Assembly (NCBI GenBank): GCA_013400155.1
Contig: VXBM01000668.1
Span: forward strand, 67,675 to 131,674
Origin: Helopsaltes ochotensis
Taxonomy: Eukaryota > Chordata > Aves > Passeriformes > Locustellidae
Direction of reading: 5' to 3'
DNA: 64,000 bases
A program made the position numbers and the translations under genes. Under the pieces are notes generated by a model. It ran no database searches, was not told the origin of the DNA, and worked only from the letters and a program-made list of their open reading frames with translations. Numbering within the stretch: position 1 is the first letter of the stretch; each line of letters begins with the position of its first letter. Positions 35,171 through 49,200 of this stretch are shown here, in pieces.

Positions 35171-35733
35171 GGAGGTTTTCTGTTTGGTTGGTTGGGTTTT
35201 TTGTGGGTTTTTTTGAATGTAAAGTTAGATTACAAAAACAAAAGTGCACACAGCTTCTGATGAAAATTTAAACTAGGCTTATGTCATAATGATGTCTTTC
35301 CAGATCTCTCACCTCACTCCCTCTCTCTTTCTCTATACCCTCTCATCTCAGCAGCATTGTAGAGTAAACATAATGACTTGAATACCACATGGTGTTCTCA
35401 GCAGAACTGTGACATGTATGCTAATCCAAAATAACAGCAGGAAAAAAAAACAACCCCATAGACTGAAGTTTAAGTTCCTTCCTCTTTTTTTTTTTTTTTA
35501 ATCATCAAATCTTGATTGTTTTCATATAGAGCAGCATTAGCTTTAGTTGGGGTTTTTTTTCTCTTTTTTTTTTTTAGTCTCTGCAACAGAAAACTTTACA
35601 TGCAGCCTCTGGTTACCCTGAGAGTTATCCCCAGTAGGGGACTTTTTTATTGATTGTTGAAGACTTTCAGAAATTTTTCAAGCTGTAGTTTTTCAAACAC
35701 ATCTTCTGCACATTACAATAAGACACACGGTTC

Positions 35734-35739
35734 AATAAA
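35734..35739 (+). terminator. KCMF1: Distal poly(A) signal AATAAA of KCMF1
   Basis: Canonical hexamer followed within 20-50 nt by a GT/T-rich downstream element (gactgttgttc, then tctctttggtttt). It is the last such signal before the intergenic region, so I take it as the likely main end of the gene. Confidence 0.65.
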
Positions 35740-37668
35740 GCATTTTCAAGACTGTTGTTCAGTTGATTCTCTTTGGTTTTAATGTATTTTCCTGACAGTT
35801 ATGTTTCAGAAATTTCTGCATCTGCCTTTAATTCTAACTGTATCTTCCAACACAAAATCAATTTGTGTAGACGTGCTGGGTGGTTTATTATAAATATGCT
35901 TTAAAACCAAATGCTTTGGCAGGTCATAGAGTATGTAATCCTAAGCTCTTCACAGGTAGGTGAATCGAAGGCTGCATAGACTAAGATGCATTTAAAGCAG
36001 GCTCTTCTCAGTGTGCTGTTGTTTTGTATTGGTTAAAGCTGGTCTCTTACATTGTCCAAACTCCAGACACCACCACAGTTGCTTGGAAGGGCATGCAAAC
36101 CAGTGCTACCTGTGTTTGTTTGGAGACTGAATACATGCTGCCTTGGATTTTAAAGTATCTTTGGACGTCATGTTAACTTGTAAAAATCTTCAGTGGTTTG
36201 AGAGGCTGTTTGACTTTTTTTTTTCTTTTTTTAATTTCATTTTAGGTTTAAAAGAACAATGAAATGGCTACTAGGAAGGTATTCTGATAGTCTGTCAAGT
36301 TCAATTTGCAAGGAAGTGTTTTTCTTCTCAGAGTAAACTTTGCCAAGGTAGTATTTTTGAGGTATTTCCAAAACATTTATTTTTAGGGTGGTTTGGGCTG
36401 CAGTGACTGCAGCCTCCATCAGCTTTGAAGGGGAGTCCCACAGGGTGTTAATTGCCTTTTCCATGCGAAAGAGGGAAAAAAATATCACAAAACAACAATA
36501 AAAAACCCCACCTCAAGACCCCATCCCATCACTCAACATGGACAACCCCCTTCCTGGAACAGGAACCTTAGTGCTCTGCACTTGCACAGTTCCTGGAGTG
36601 CAGGGACACTGGTACTGTGACGGGGGCTCAAGGTCATGTAAAGAAGCACTTTCAAAGGTATCAGCAAAAGCAGTTTTATAACAAATTTGTGAAAGCATGA
36701 CTAAATTCTATGGCAAGTTTGCTCTGTTACCACATAGATAAAGCACACAAAGGAGAACTGGATTAGAATCAATCTGGAGCGACACACAACAGAGACTGGG
36801 GATGCAGAAGGGTGAGGATGGAGAACATAAGGGTGCAGAGGGGGAAGGGAGACCCTCCCACTGAGCCACAAGGTTCACAATGGACCCCTTGAGAAATCTA
36901 CCCTTGGAATTGCTCATTGCTTTATGTCTAAGGGATTTGGCAGCACTTAATCACTGACTGATTTAACTCTTACAGAATGATTCTCTTAAGATTTACCACA
37001 ACCACAACAGTAATGAATTTTGAATCTAAGATGGCAACATTGATGCTACACTTAGTATAAAGTGAAGTTAGTTTTCACACATTCACACTGACACAGACAT
37101 GTATATATTCAAATATTGGGGTGTGTGTGCATGTGTACAAAGCACCTGTTTAAAGCTCCTTGGAGTTCAGTGAAATACACACATTGGATACCTTAGCATC
37201 TCTCAGTGGGCAAAGGTTTCAGTCTCAAGGAGGAGGGACCAGCCCAGGCCCCACTGTCAGTTTTTGAGGAAGCTCCTTGGAGTTCTCAAACCGGTGGGTT
37301 GATGAGCACTGAGAGGCACATCCTGCTCCAAGGTGGGCGCTGGTACAGCCACTGGGGGCATGGGACCTCAAACAGCCTCCCGTGAGACCCTGTTCATAGG
37401 GTTGTGAGATGCTCAGCTTTAGACTTCAGTCAATTTCCATCCTGCAATCAATCCAAGTCAGCAATTTTCCTGAAAAATGCATTAACAATAATGCTTCACT
37501 CCAGCTGTGATTCAGACAAAAATGTTTCCAAGGCTATTCAGTAGAAAACAAGTTTGTTGGGCAACACATTCCTGGGAACAGGGAGTGTTACTAATAACCT
37601 CAAGGGAACCTTAATTGTGCACAATCAGAGGGAGAACGTGCCACACCACAGATTGGGTACAAGCTGAT

Positions 37669-37834
37669 GTGCCCTGTGTCATGTGCCGTGTGTGCTCTGT
37701 GTGCCGTGTGTGCCATGTGCCCCATGTGCCGTGTGCACCATGTGTGCCCTGTGCCCTGTGTGCCCTCTGTGCCCTGTGCCCTCTGTGCCCTGTGTGCTCT
37801 GTGTGCCCTGTGCCGTGTGTGCCGTGTGTGCCGT
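37669..37834. repeat. TGTGCC-type minisatellite
   Basis: About 166 bp of imperfect TGTGCC / TGTGCCC / TGTGTGCC / CTGTGCC units, some mutated to CATG or CTCTG. It opens Cys/Val/Pro-rich frames on the + strand and His/Thr/Gly/Ala-rich frames on the - strand; these come from the repeat and are not genes. Confidence 0.95.
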
Positions 37835-39106
37835 ACTTTCTGCCATGTCATGCGGAACCCCCACATGGCTGATGGAGTTCCGAGTCTGCTCTGTCCTTTC
37901 CTGCTCGGTCTCCTCAGAGAGTGCAGGTTCCATTCTGATGAGTATTGCCCGAGAGGTGTTTTTGGCTATATAACAGATAGAAAGGCATGTAGCCATTCCA
38001 GTTTTTCCTATGTTGAAGGGGTAAGGAAAACAGTGTAATCAGTGGGTTTGAATCTCCCTGGAAAGCTTTTTAAGAGTATCAGTGTGGTCTGTTACTTCTG
38101 ATCTGCTGTAATAAGAGGTCTGGATTGCTTTTTTGGAATCTATGTTTGTCTCAAAGACAAAGGAAGGCTCTTGCACATGATGATGTGAGAAACAGTGAAA
38201 ATGCATCCAACCTCATGTTTTACTTGTGACTGCCTTGATAAATTCCCTGGCACTGGGGTTTGGATGAGTTCCCATTCTTTGCCCTTCACTCAGGTTGGGT
38301 TTCCATCCTGGGACAGAGTTGTGCTCCCTGTTAAGTTTGTGCACAGCATAGTTTGGCACAGAAACCAAACATCCAGATGCATGCAGAGCTGCAGCTTTGA
38401 GACACTTGTCTGCTTTGCCACATGGGTACTTTGCTGTTTTGAGGTCATTTGTTTTCGTTCCTAAGGAAGAGGAAAGGGTCTTGAGACAGGCTGATTGGCA
38501 CAGAGATTTAATTGCAGTGTTCACTATATTTAAAGTGTACAGTATATAGGTGCTCAAAAGTTATTCGTGGACAAAGAGAGTAGGAAAGAGGAACTGGAGG
38601 GGGGAACTTTGCAGCTTCTGGAGAGTGCTTCCACCACACTTTTTAACTCAGCACTGGCTGTCACCTCCTGCAACATCTAATGCAACATGAACACACTTGG
38701 GGGACAGTGGTTAAAGCAGGGCCCTGCAGCTGTGGGGTGTGGAGGAGAGGTGCCACCAGAGGAGAACCTGCAGAATTGCATCCTCCCTGCTCCGCCAGCA
38801 CTTGTGGATTGGCAGCGTGAAGCAGGGACCAGGGACACAATTCCCCCCTATACCACGTGGAGCATGAGTCACGGCCTTGAAGAAGTTGGCAGGGAGCAGA
38901 GCAGAGAGTGGGGCATGGAGGTCAGAACAAGGGATACCAACGTGGGTCTCAGGCCACTGCAGGGTGGGAGAGCTGGGAAAGGAAAAAGATGTATAGCAAA
39001 AGTTAGGAGAGGTTAGGAGTGAGAGAAACAACAGGACAGGGAATGATAATCAAATGACCCCTTAAGTTTTAGCTTTCATGTTTTCCACTTCAGTGCTGCC
39101 TAGGGG

Positions 39107-39491
39107 TGTAGTTCTGAGCCTCATATTAAGTGCCAGTAAGCTCTCTTCACAGAATAGGCAGACAAAACAAATCCTTTTCCTGCTGAACACCAAGGACAAC
39201 TTTCAGGCCCAAAAGCACAAACAACAGTGGACGGAAGAGAGAAACAAGAAGGATGAGACCTCACAACCTGAAGACGTAATTGGACAATTAAACCCTAATA
39301 TGCAAATGGACCAGAACTTATAAAAGTGTACAACCTCGTGACTGGTTAGCCATTTTGTGATCATTCTTAGTCCATCCTGGGTGTAGCCCTGGTCCCAGCC
39401 AAGGTGTACCCTAAAGGCCTTTCAATAAATATCTACTTTATTCTCTAGCTCTGTGCAGTCTCTGCATCAGGTCAGCCTTCCCAAGGCATCA
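39107..39491 (+). mobile_element. Solo LTR with TATA box and poly(A) signal
   Basis: A TG...CA block of 385 bp with TATAAAAG at 39319-39326, then AATAAA at 39424-39429 about 105 bp later, and a GT/T-containing end: the U3-R-U5 layout. The part caaatggaccagaacttata followed by gtgactggttagccattttg resembles a family of LTRs in bird genomes. The flanks agggg (39102-39106) and agagg (39492-39496) differ at one base and may be an aged 5-bp target duplication. No retroviral genes adjoin it. Confidence 0.8.
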
Positions 39492-40274
39492 AGAGGCAGG
39501 AAATGCTAGTCATGCTGAAGATGAAGAGGATTAAGAGGTGGGACTGAGGAGGGCAGAGGGCCACAGTGTATCACAAGCAGCTACAAGTGAGGCTCCAGCA
39601 GCTTCCCTGCTTCCACCCTCTACTGCCTATGGCGCAGGAGGAAGCTGGCCACCTCTGGGGCTCTCCTGCCCTTCCCAGACAGCAAACACTTCACCCCAGC
39701 CTGCCCTCAGCTTCACCAGCTCTCCAGTCACTGTCAGGCTGGCAGCACTGCCACCAGGGCACGCTCCCCTTTCTGATCCTATTCTTTTTACACAGCAGCC
39801 CCTGAAAGGCTGTGCGAGGGTCTTTGCACATCATTCTTAACCCCAGCACCACACACAATACTCATAGGCACAAACGCTCCCTTTCATAAAGATCAGCATT
39901 TGCCCATCTGAGATCAGCCCAGGCCTCCTCCTCCCCTAGATGCCAGTTGCTTATCAGTGCAGGATGGAAGGACAGTTGTTTTTGTCCACATTGGCAGTGT
40001 TTCTATCTTTGGCGACATCTGTTGTAAAGCTTCCATTAGCAAGGGAAAACTTTCTTGCTTCAGTCATTCAGTCTTGACCCTTGGAGAAGCAAACCACAGC
40101 ATGCACCTCAAGCAGCCGGATGGGATGTGTCCCAGCAGAAATGAGGATGTTGTGCTTTCTCGTGCACTGGTGCTGCCCACCTGCCACTCACTCTCCTTTG
40201 CAGAGCCCCAGGAAATGCAGTTCACAACCAAGTACAAAATAAAAGTGAGACAAATTTTACATTTTATATAAGCG

Positions 40275-40280
40275 TTTATT
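40275..40280 (-). terminator. HOOK3: Distal poly(A) signal of HOOK3
   Basis: On the - strand TGTAAATAAACG gives a UGUA motif overlapping AATAAA. It is followed about 40 nt later by a GT-rich element (TTTGTACTTGGTTGTG). This is the best-formed poly(A) site between the HOOK3 stop and the intergenic repeats. Confidence 0.6.
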
Positions 40281-43200
40281 TACAACTTGTTTAACAACTG
40301 TACACTCTTCTATCACCTTGGAAGCATTAGTGTATTTGTCTGGGAAAAATATTAAACTTTTTGATTCCAATTATCATTAATGAGGTTTTTTTTGTCTATA
40401 TACAGGTATGTATATTAATATTGCTACCATAACAATCTGGTAGTTACACAATTTGTAGATGAACTGAAATGGGAAATTAATGTTTTGACACTCTAAGAAT
40501 TCATTCTTTTACAGAAAATATATCACTGGCAACTTCACGAACAGTTATTATTTTGATAATTGATCAACATTTAATTCAGGACTGTCAAACAAGCTGCTAT
40601 TAAGAAGGTAAGAGAGTTTTCTATGCAGCATAAATGAAGTTAGTATATCAGAGACATGCTGGCGATCAGCTCTGAGTTGAGAGCTCACAACCACTTCATG
40701 ACACAGATGTCAGGCTAATCTAATTAAAGTAGCCAGCTCCTTGACTAGCTTCAGCTGACATCTCTCTGTTGCATTAGTAAACTCAAACAACTTTTGTCAA
40801 GCTAAACACACTTACATACAAATGTCATCAAAGCTCAAGAACAACTGATACTTAGTCTCTAATCTGCACAGACCACTTGGAGAAATGAGGTACTGCTTGG
40901 CATCACTTTGGGACAGCTGTGGAGGCAGGTGCACAAAAAAAGCAATCCCCTCCTGCCCAGCACAGTGCCCTGATTTCAGGGATCCTGCACCCAGCCTGGC
41001 TTGGGGCAGGGTGTGGTCCCAGCCGAAGCAGCACTTGCAAATGAAAAACATACCATGCCTTTAACACCCAACTAAAAGAAGTTTTACTAGTAACACTTGC
41101 CCTGACACATAACAAGGGATCAGTGGCTAGGACCTGGAAAGACACAAATCCTTCAGCTCTCTGCTGACTCAGTCTGGTGAAATGCTGCTGCCTCTGCTGC
41201 ACGAGTACTTGACTCATTATCACCAAACTCCGGATCCTAGCTGCAGGTCGCGTAAGACTTCACTGTCCCTGGCCCTGGTGGACCAGAAAAGACATATATC
41301 CCCATCTGAAGCCTTTACGGACAGCTGTCAGCCAGAGCCCCTGGTAGTCACAGTACCTGATACAGCATCCAGAAGGGAAAACACCACAGTTCTCACTGGG
41401 ATCATAGTTTTATCCTTCACCCTGCTGCCTGGCCTGCTTGGCCATTCCTACCTGCCCAACCCTTTGCCAGGCAGTGCAGACCACGCCGCTCTGGTGGGGC
41501 ACATATCTGTCCTTTTTCCATGTCATTCTGCACAAGGCCACGGACACTGTGGGATCAGGATCCCTGAGGACTGGACACAAGTGGGCGTCTCTGCGCACAA
41601 GGTGTGGCTCTGTCAGAGCCCACCCGATAGGCCAGGGACAAGGCAGGCACTGTGTGTGTGACCAGAAGAGACTGCAGAGACAGGTGGACATAACCTTTCT
41701 TCAGCGTGGGGTGCCCCCATGGCAAACAGGACTGGGAGGTTCTTCTACTGCCCAAATAAGCAAAACTATTCCTGGAGGCAGCACAGTTCATATCGATATG
41801 TCTGCCAGGATTAAGATCCAGGTGAGCAAGAATGGGTTTCTCTATAACTGGATTTAAATCAAACGACTTAAGGTATTCAGCATCCAGACTTTTCAGTTTT
41901 TCCAGCAAATCCTATGCCTTGAAAGCCCCTTTCCCTGTTTTGTTACCTACTAACTCCTATACAATAAACCTCTTAACTTAAAACACTACAGCACTCCCTC
42001 ATCTTCTGAATCTTGCCAGTACTGGATGTCCAATACAAAACAAAGATACAGTAGTACAAATGTGCAGATATTTAGGAATATTAAATAAGCAGCTTTTTAA
42101 ATTAATATAGGCAGTACAAAGCATTTTGAGTTACACTGTCTACATATGGCAAATCTTATAGCTAAACTTCAAAATACAAAGAAACAGCCAAGCTAGTGCA
42201 ATTGGAAATTAAATAGCTAAGACTGTGACTGGAGGAAGAAAAAAAGAAAGGAAAAAAACAGTACAGGTGAAAGATAAACGATCCAAATTATAAACTGGCA
42301 AGGACAGTCTGCATAATACTGGAAGTGTAAGTGACTTTCATACTTATCTCCATTCATGGTCTTTCCTCAGATTGTTTTAACAATTGTACATAGATTGGAA
42401 AAAAAAGTTTCTGAAAGAAACCAACAACACAGCTCAAATGTAGAGAGAAAAATACAACAGCCACAAACTACTGTGTATATACATATTAAGGAAGCAGGCA
42501 GTGCCTGTGAACAAAATACCACCTGGTAGTTTGCCTGGCTCGGAGATTATCAGATGAAACTTGCTTGGTTTTCTAAGGAAGATGGGATTGCCAAGCAGAA
42601 ATTCATTAGTCATTTCTCCTGGTAAAACACCTCCTTCGCTTTACTTTATTGTTTAAAGATTCAAAGTTGATCCTTTAAGGGTGCAGGTGCTTTGAAATTT
42701 TAACCAAAGTAACCAAAAGGCCTTTTTTAGGAACTCATTAAGACTAGATTTTTATAGTTCCATGTATGAAAATGTTGCAGGAAATCTGTGTGTTAATACT
42801 GTTAATCAGAATTAAAGTGGACAGGCGGAAGTAAGATGGAGAGCTGACAGTGCTCTGTCAGTTTGCAGAACGCCTCCTGTTGAGTTGCGAGTACAGGATT
42901 TCCTCTCTTCTAGCCTCATAGGAGACTTTTTGTGAAGAGAAAGAGTAAGTGGAAGTGGGAAATGGGGAAACCACTCCCCAGGATGGTAAGCTTCTCTGCA
43001 AGTAGATCCCCCTTTGAAATCAGATGGCCATGAGTCTTAAGTGTAGAACTGGTTAAGTTTTGGTTATGCAGTCTGGACAGAAAAGCAAGTCATGCACTGA
43101 ACAGTCCCTGTTACAATAATGCTGCAGGTCATGCAACCACATCACTGCAAATAAAAGAATAAAGAAGAAAGTTAAAAAGCAGATAACATATTACTGTTGA

Positions 43201-46200
43201 AAAAAACCAACAAAACAGAGAACAGAACAGGTCTTTTTAAAAAGCAGTTTAGTAGGGCCACCTCTACTTAAGAGTTGTGCAAATTCACAGGGAAAATACT
43301 TTGCCAAGCAACTGTTCAAATTAACAGGAAGGTTACAGGCCTATATTTGGAAAAAGCAAAAAAGTAGCCTTGGTGAATATCTAAATGTAGCTGTAATTAA
43401 ACTTTACACACTTCTGAGTAAAATTCTTCAGGGCACCACTCTTAGCTAAAATAGCTAATGAAAGTTTACACAGTAATGAGCGAGTCTCAGGCATTCCTGC
43501 TGTCTGTGAGTACAACTGTTAAAGCAAGGTAAAGTGAAAGACGTCCAACCAATTCTGCGCATGTTTACACACTAAAAGACAATCAGAGTCATGCCAACTA
43601 TCTTGAGCTCTGAGCACCACTGAAGGCATTTAAATTTCATCAGAGCTTATCTGGTGCATGACACTCAGCATCACTGCTCCACTGCACTGGCAAGTTCTAT
43701 CCCTTCCATGCAAATAAAGGTTTGAAGTGCCAGAAAAGGACACATGTTGTTGTTAAAGGAAGCTGTGTCGGGAGTCACCGAGCAGTCAAGAGAGCTCTCC
43801 ACAATTGCTGCAGAAGGGAATCTAAGTTTGGAAGAGAATCGGAGAAGTTGGCACAGTTCTCCATTGTCACTGATGCACCCTTTTTCCTGGCCAGTGTTAA
43901 CTGGAACAGAATGCTTTACTGACACTGCACCGGTGCTTCCACTTTGCCCAAGGAACACAGATGTCCCTACACAGCACCGGCACAGCAGTAAATGGGCATT
44001 TTTATTTTCATATTGCAAACAGCAAATTGGCTTCACGAAACTGAAATTAGAGCCTGTTTCCCCACTTCCTTCTCCCTTGTATTGCACTGATCAAAAATGA
44101 TTCTAAGAATGCTTCTTGTGATGGGACAATCCAGGTTAAATATGTAAAAGAATATTTATGCCACAACTCCTGTAGCTTGTGTATCCTTCTTTTTTTCCTT
44201 CTCATTCATCTACTCAGAATACTGAAAACCATAACTGAAAAACAAATAAAAAAACAGAGACACATATCAAATGGAATAAAAAATTTGAATTCAACACATT
44301 CAAAGACCTTGAGGGTGTATATTTTGAGCAATCATTGTCTTTTAAGCTTGCTTGGCACTGCTTGGTGCATAAAGTTACACAGTTCAGGATTAACATGAAG
44401 ATCACCGTAGCTATTCTATAGAAAATAAGAAGTTCAAGCTACATAAGCATGTACCTATTCTATTGTGTATAAATGAATATAATCTATTCCTTTAGTCTCT
44501 CCAGGCTATTATTTAGCTCAAACTTTCTATTTAGTAGCACTTCAAGTGTCCTTCAAGTGTACGTTGCACATACACAGAAATGACACTCCAGGCTTCTCTT
44601 TGAGTCAACAGTACTTTTGAGGGTCTTGTAAACTCAGGACACTGTATTATCTTTCAACAACATAAAAATTCATCTGTTAGTGCCCTTTCCTGACTAGAAA
44701 TTCTTATCATGTTCTAAAAACAGTTGTCTGTCAATTTCTCCATTTTAAAGCCACTTGTTGAGGCAGCAACACATAAAAGAAAACAGAGATGCAAGCTGTG
44801 AGGGTGAATTCACTGAGCATAACCTGTCACTGCATCCGCAGCATTTTCAGAAAGAGACAGTTTATGCAGCAGACAGTGTGCCTAAGGAGGAGTGACAAAG
44901 AGAACACAAAGCAGATTATAAATTTCAAAAATTGTGGCCTTATAATGTAATGCTTATATTTATTCCAAGACTTTACTGATACTGCTAAACCAAAGCTTTA
45001 AAATCTCTCTCAAAACCACTGATGCCTCCAGGAAAAAAAGTTTACTCTCCAGCTTACTAACCTTTAGTGACTGTGAGCAATAATCTCTGCTTTACAATAT
45101 TTTAAATTATATAACTAATGTTATATCCAAATCAAAAGTCTGATGGTCTCCTTACAACTATTTTATAACTCCATAAATACTACACCACTGGGGATTTCCT
45201 CTTAAAGTTCCATCCACTTTCATGATTAGGCTAACAACATGAGCATGCTAACAGTAACAACTGAAGTTTATGTTAGCTCTCCTCTCTTCAAGTTAGGTAT
45301 AACCACTGGTGATTCAACTTCCATTTCCAGAATAAACTACTCTATACCTGTGGAAATACTTGCTTTTGCAGTGTTTCAGAGCTGCGCCATGCTACAGTAG
45401 TTAGCAGTTCTTCAAAGTGCTGACAAATGCCTGCTTTTTTAACCATTAAAACAAGCACATTCCTCTTTCTGCAGTCTCCTCAATCTGACGGCAAAGGACC
45501 TCTCTAATGCAAAGCAATGAATAAAGTTGGCACCAGAAAGGAAAAGCCACCCAACTGAGCTATATTTCCCTCCACTAGCAGTATTTTTCATGTGGTATGG
45601 ATCAGTCTCTGAGACCCACAGCAAGACAGCTGCAAGAAATTTTATTTGACAAATGGAATTGGTTTTCAGTTTGGAAATGACAAAATATACAAAGGGGACT
45701 GAAGGATATGCAATTTTCCAAACAACTTTACATGCACAGCAAACAGCAACAGAGAAAACTCCTGATATGCCACCAGAGCCAACTAATGCAGAAATATACT
45801 TCAGGATAGTCCTTCACTACCTTGGCAAGGTTCAAAGGTGAAGGTAGAACCTGGACCACAGTGAAGCTGACAGCAACACCATCCCCCAGCACATGAGGAC
45901 TTCAACTACAGCAGTCAGCACTAGTTCCTACTGATCCATGGACTACAATCTGACACCACAAAAATTTGTCTGGGAAGCTGTCTTGGCTACACTGTCAGGT
46001 GCTGCTACAATGCCTCATGGGACAGTACGATTTGTCAAGTTTCCTTGAGCCCCCCAATCAACATTCATTCATTGCCTAATTCAATGAGCTAATGCATTTT
46101 CAAAATGGACTTTATGTCCCAATACTTCAACAAATACACAAAAATAAAATCAAAGAAAATCAGAGCGTGAAGCTAGCTAAGTCCTCAGCATGGTACAATG

Positions 46201-49200
46201 GAGCTGGCAGCAGAATCAAAATTTAAAAAGTTTCACTATACCAGAGTGCAAGAAGTCTGAGGTTGCAGTGGCTGATAAATGACAGCTTCTGCCTTATACA
46301 CGGGTAAAACCTCTAATAGTTACTCAATTAAAATTAAAATTTAATTAAAAAGATAAAAATCTAGCTCAATAAACTCAAGTTCTTCTTAAGTTATTTTAAA
46401 ATGAAAACAAAAATGCAAAATGGTGAAAGAATGCTCTTCTGATTTTTGTACTGACTAGCTGCTTGCATCTGCCTCCTCCATTTTCAAACCAAAGAAATCA
46501 CACCTTAATTTTAGTTATAGCCTGCAGGATCACTGACAAACTTCTGCTACTTTTCTGAACTTCCAGAGGGAAGAAAGACCACAGGAGTAAGGCAATCCAA
46601 TCAGCCACGCCAGGATATGTTCTTGATTCCTTTAAGAGTGACAAATTGGAGACATGGCTGGGATCCTACCTAGAATATGATATTTGCTCCAAAAAACCTT
46701 GGAAGTATATCCTGATAAATCCTTTCAGCTATTTATTTATGCAATGCCAGTTGAGGGAAATGCCTGCTAAATTTGGTTAGGAGATACTGAAGTTTATCAA
46801 TACAATCTTACTGCAAAACAGAGTCCACATTCTACCTAAAACACATGTGCAAAAAACCCATAACAAGTCAGTATTGCATAGCTGACTGAGTGCAAAAATA
46901 CTTCCCTCATCAATCCTTGCAAAAAGCCAATATGTTGGGCAAGAATAAAAAAATCTCTATACAGTAAGTAAAATTGAAACACTTGTTTTACTTGTTATAC
47001 TTCATAAGAGAAATGAAAGTTTGCCACATTCAGGATAGTCTTCATCCAAATCCCTAACAAGAAGAAAATCAAGTGGTCACATTAAAATACCTTACAACTA
47101 CCAAAACTACAGAGAATGCCAACGCATCAGGACAATCACACCCACTCAAAATCATTCAGGAAGCTGTTAAGAGTATAGTCTCATGTACTAGAGAAGACAG
47201 GAAAAGCAAAAGCTACTTGTACATGTCAAAATACCAAGAAAATTGCCAAAAAGCTTCTAAATTTTCTTGACAACTTACACATACCACTTATTATTTTAGA
47301 TCATAATAAAGTGGTAATAGGAATATTCACTGTGAATTCTTTCATACATATATAAAAATGCCAGTGCTCCTTACAGAACAGAGCTACAAAAAACTTGCAG
47401 AAGCATTAACTGCTAACACGAATGAATCTTGAACAGTTGCTCTTTAATGCTAATATAATGATGCTATCTATTTTGATTATTTCCAAAGAGAATGAAAGGC
47501 ATATTGTAGCCATCATATATTTACTTCATATTGCAATATACAAATTTGTATATTCCAGACATGTATTCACCTTTGCACCGTGGATGGAACACATAACCTT
47601 TAAATTAGATTACTTCAGTTTACACAGCACTCAGAAAATACATGTTATGATCCAAGTGTTTATGTGCTGCTATCAAGAAAACAGGGAACTTGAATTTTTT
47701 TTTCTGTAATGTCTGATCAGATATGCTAAAAACTCAACTCTCCACAGAAGTACATGCACTGGACTGAACACATCCTTTTACGTCAGAAACCAAGTTTCAG
47801 CTCTAAACAATGAAAATATTTATCCATTTATCTGTTATCTTTTATTGGCATTAAGTAAAATCTGTCAGAAAGATTATTCTGGGTAATCCTCAGCACAGTG
47901 CCCAGAAAAGTACTCTAATGAACTCCTCAGCTGTTTTATCTTTGACCTGGAGAACCTTTGTTTTTAAGCTCAGTTGCACAGGTCTTTCCTGTAGTGTATC
48001 ACAACAGGATATATAACTTTGGCTTAGTAATTACCACTACAGTTTTGATGTAAACAGTCTTTCTTGCCTCAGGGGAAAAAAGTATTCCTAAGAAAAGTTC
48101 TCAGAGCTATCTAATGTACTGAGAGAATTCTGTTCCACAGGCTGGGGCTTTTATATATTCTTTTACTACTCAAGATAAGACAAATAGGGAACATACACTG
48201 ATAGCTCCCCATATATGTGTTTATTCCCTGGAGTCACAGTCTGAGCTCCTCCTTTTTCTTAAAACACACTGCTCACAAAGATACATAACAAGCAACCAAA
48301 ATAATGAAGCTGAATCCTTTGAATAAAGAAGCTGTTTTTGGAAAAGGTTTAATGATGTTCACCACATGCATTCATCCACACACAAAGATGGAATGGATGT
48401 ATGCAGCAAATTAAAGTAGTAAAGCACTGAAGAACAAAGAATTTAATTCCTCTTAATTACTAATAGAAGACATAACGAATGACTTACAAGAAACAGACAG
48501 CTCTTGAGTATTTTTCTGTAAGAGTGCTGTACATTTTTAGGTTTTTATATTCAACACGAATTCTGGGAAATACCAGAATTTCTGCAAGTTTTTAAATTCT
48601 CAAAGACAAAATGATTGTTCACTTGCCTAACAATTACTATAGGCAACAATAAAGCTCAGATTCAATGTGAGTCTTGTGTTGCTCTTTGATGCCATATAAG
48701 GATGCTAACTATTTTTGAAGGGAACTACAGGAAACACTTCAGTGTCCTATCTTCAAGGGAAAAGGAAAGACAGAATCAAAAAGAAGAGAGAAGCCAACAA
48801 CCACCAAGAAGCAAAACAAGCTATGAGAGACTGGAAAGTAAAAGTATAAGACAAGACTTCTAATCAGCATCTGTTCATTTCCTAACTCTCAGAGGCATTA
48901 GCCTATCATCAAAACTTGGGAGGCAAAACAGTAAAACAAATATTAACATAATAAAAGCAATTACTTTTATTCTAGTGTGCTGATTGTATTCAAGTACTTT
49001 TATACCTGCACCTAATTAACAGCAATAAGTAATTAAATTACTAGACAAAATTCAGAGATAAAACTTCCCATTAAGGTTCCATCCCTTTATTTCCCAAATA
49101 GCCCTTGGCAGTTAAGTAACAGAAAAAGTTAACTAGATTAAAATGAGGAGCCCTGGAACTCTAGGTATTCTTAGGTTCTTGCTCTGGGTGATATAAAATG

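Larger units (their letters stand above)
33784..35756 (+). other. KCMF1: KCMF1 3' UTR (end inferred)
   Basis: Non-coding continuation of exon 7. It is AT-rich with several ATTTA-type motifs (for example around 34111 and 34751). It holds two AATAAA signals, at 34128-34133 and 35734-35739, and a 77-nt T homopolymer. The end position assumes cleavage 15-20 nt past the distal signal; a short form ending near 34150 is also possible. Confidence 0.7.
35757..40255. other. Intergenic region between the two converging genes
   Basis: No gene was recognised. It holds an exact 16-bp direct repeat (aagctccttggagttc at 37153-37168 and 37270-37285), a TGTGCC-type minisatellite (37669-37834) and an LTR (39107-39491). 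The parts at 36490-36950 and 38690-39100 are GC-richer than the surrounding sequence but I could not assign them. Confidence 0.6.

Noticed and set aside
34978..35271. Frames containing long Phe or Lys runs
   Set aside because: Produced by the T homopolymer in the KCMF1 3' UTR.
37600..38038. Overlapping open frames of 85-123 codons on both strands, rich in Cys/Val/Pro or His/Thr/Gly
   Set aside because: They are translations of the TGTGCC minisatellite in several frames and have no coding signature.
38687..39031. Frames of 109 and 106 codons on opposite strands
   Set aside because: Intergenic GC-richer stretch next to an LTR, with no homology I recognise.
43671..44100. Frames of 138 and 118 codons on opposite strands
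   Set aside because: No recognisable domain or splice context; they lie within the inferred HOOK3 3' UTR and overlap each other.
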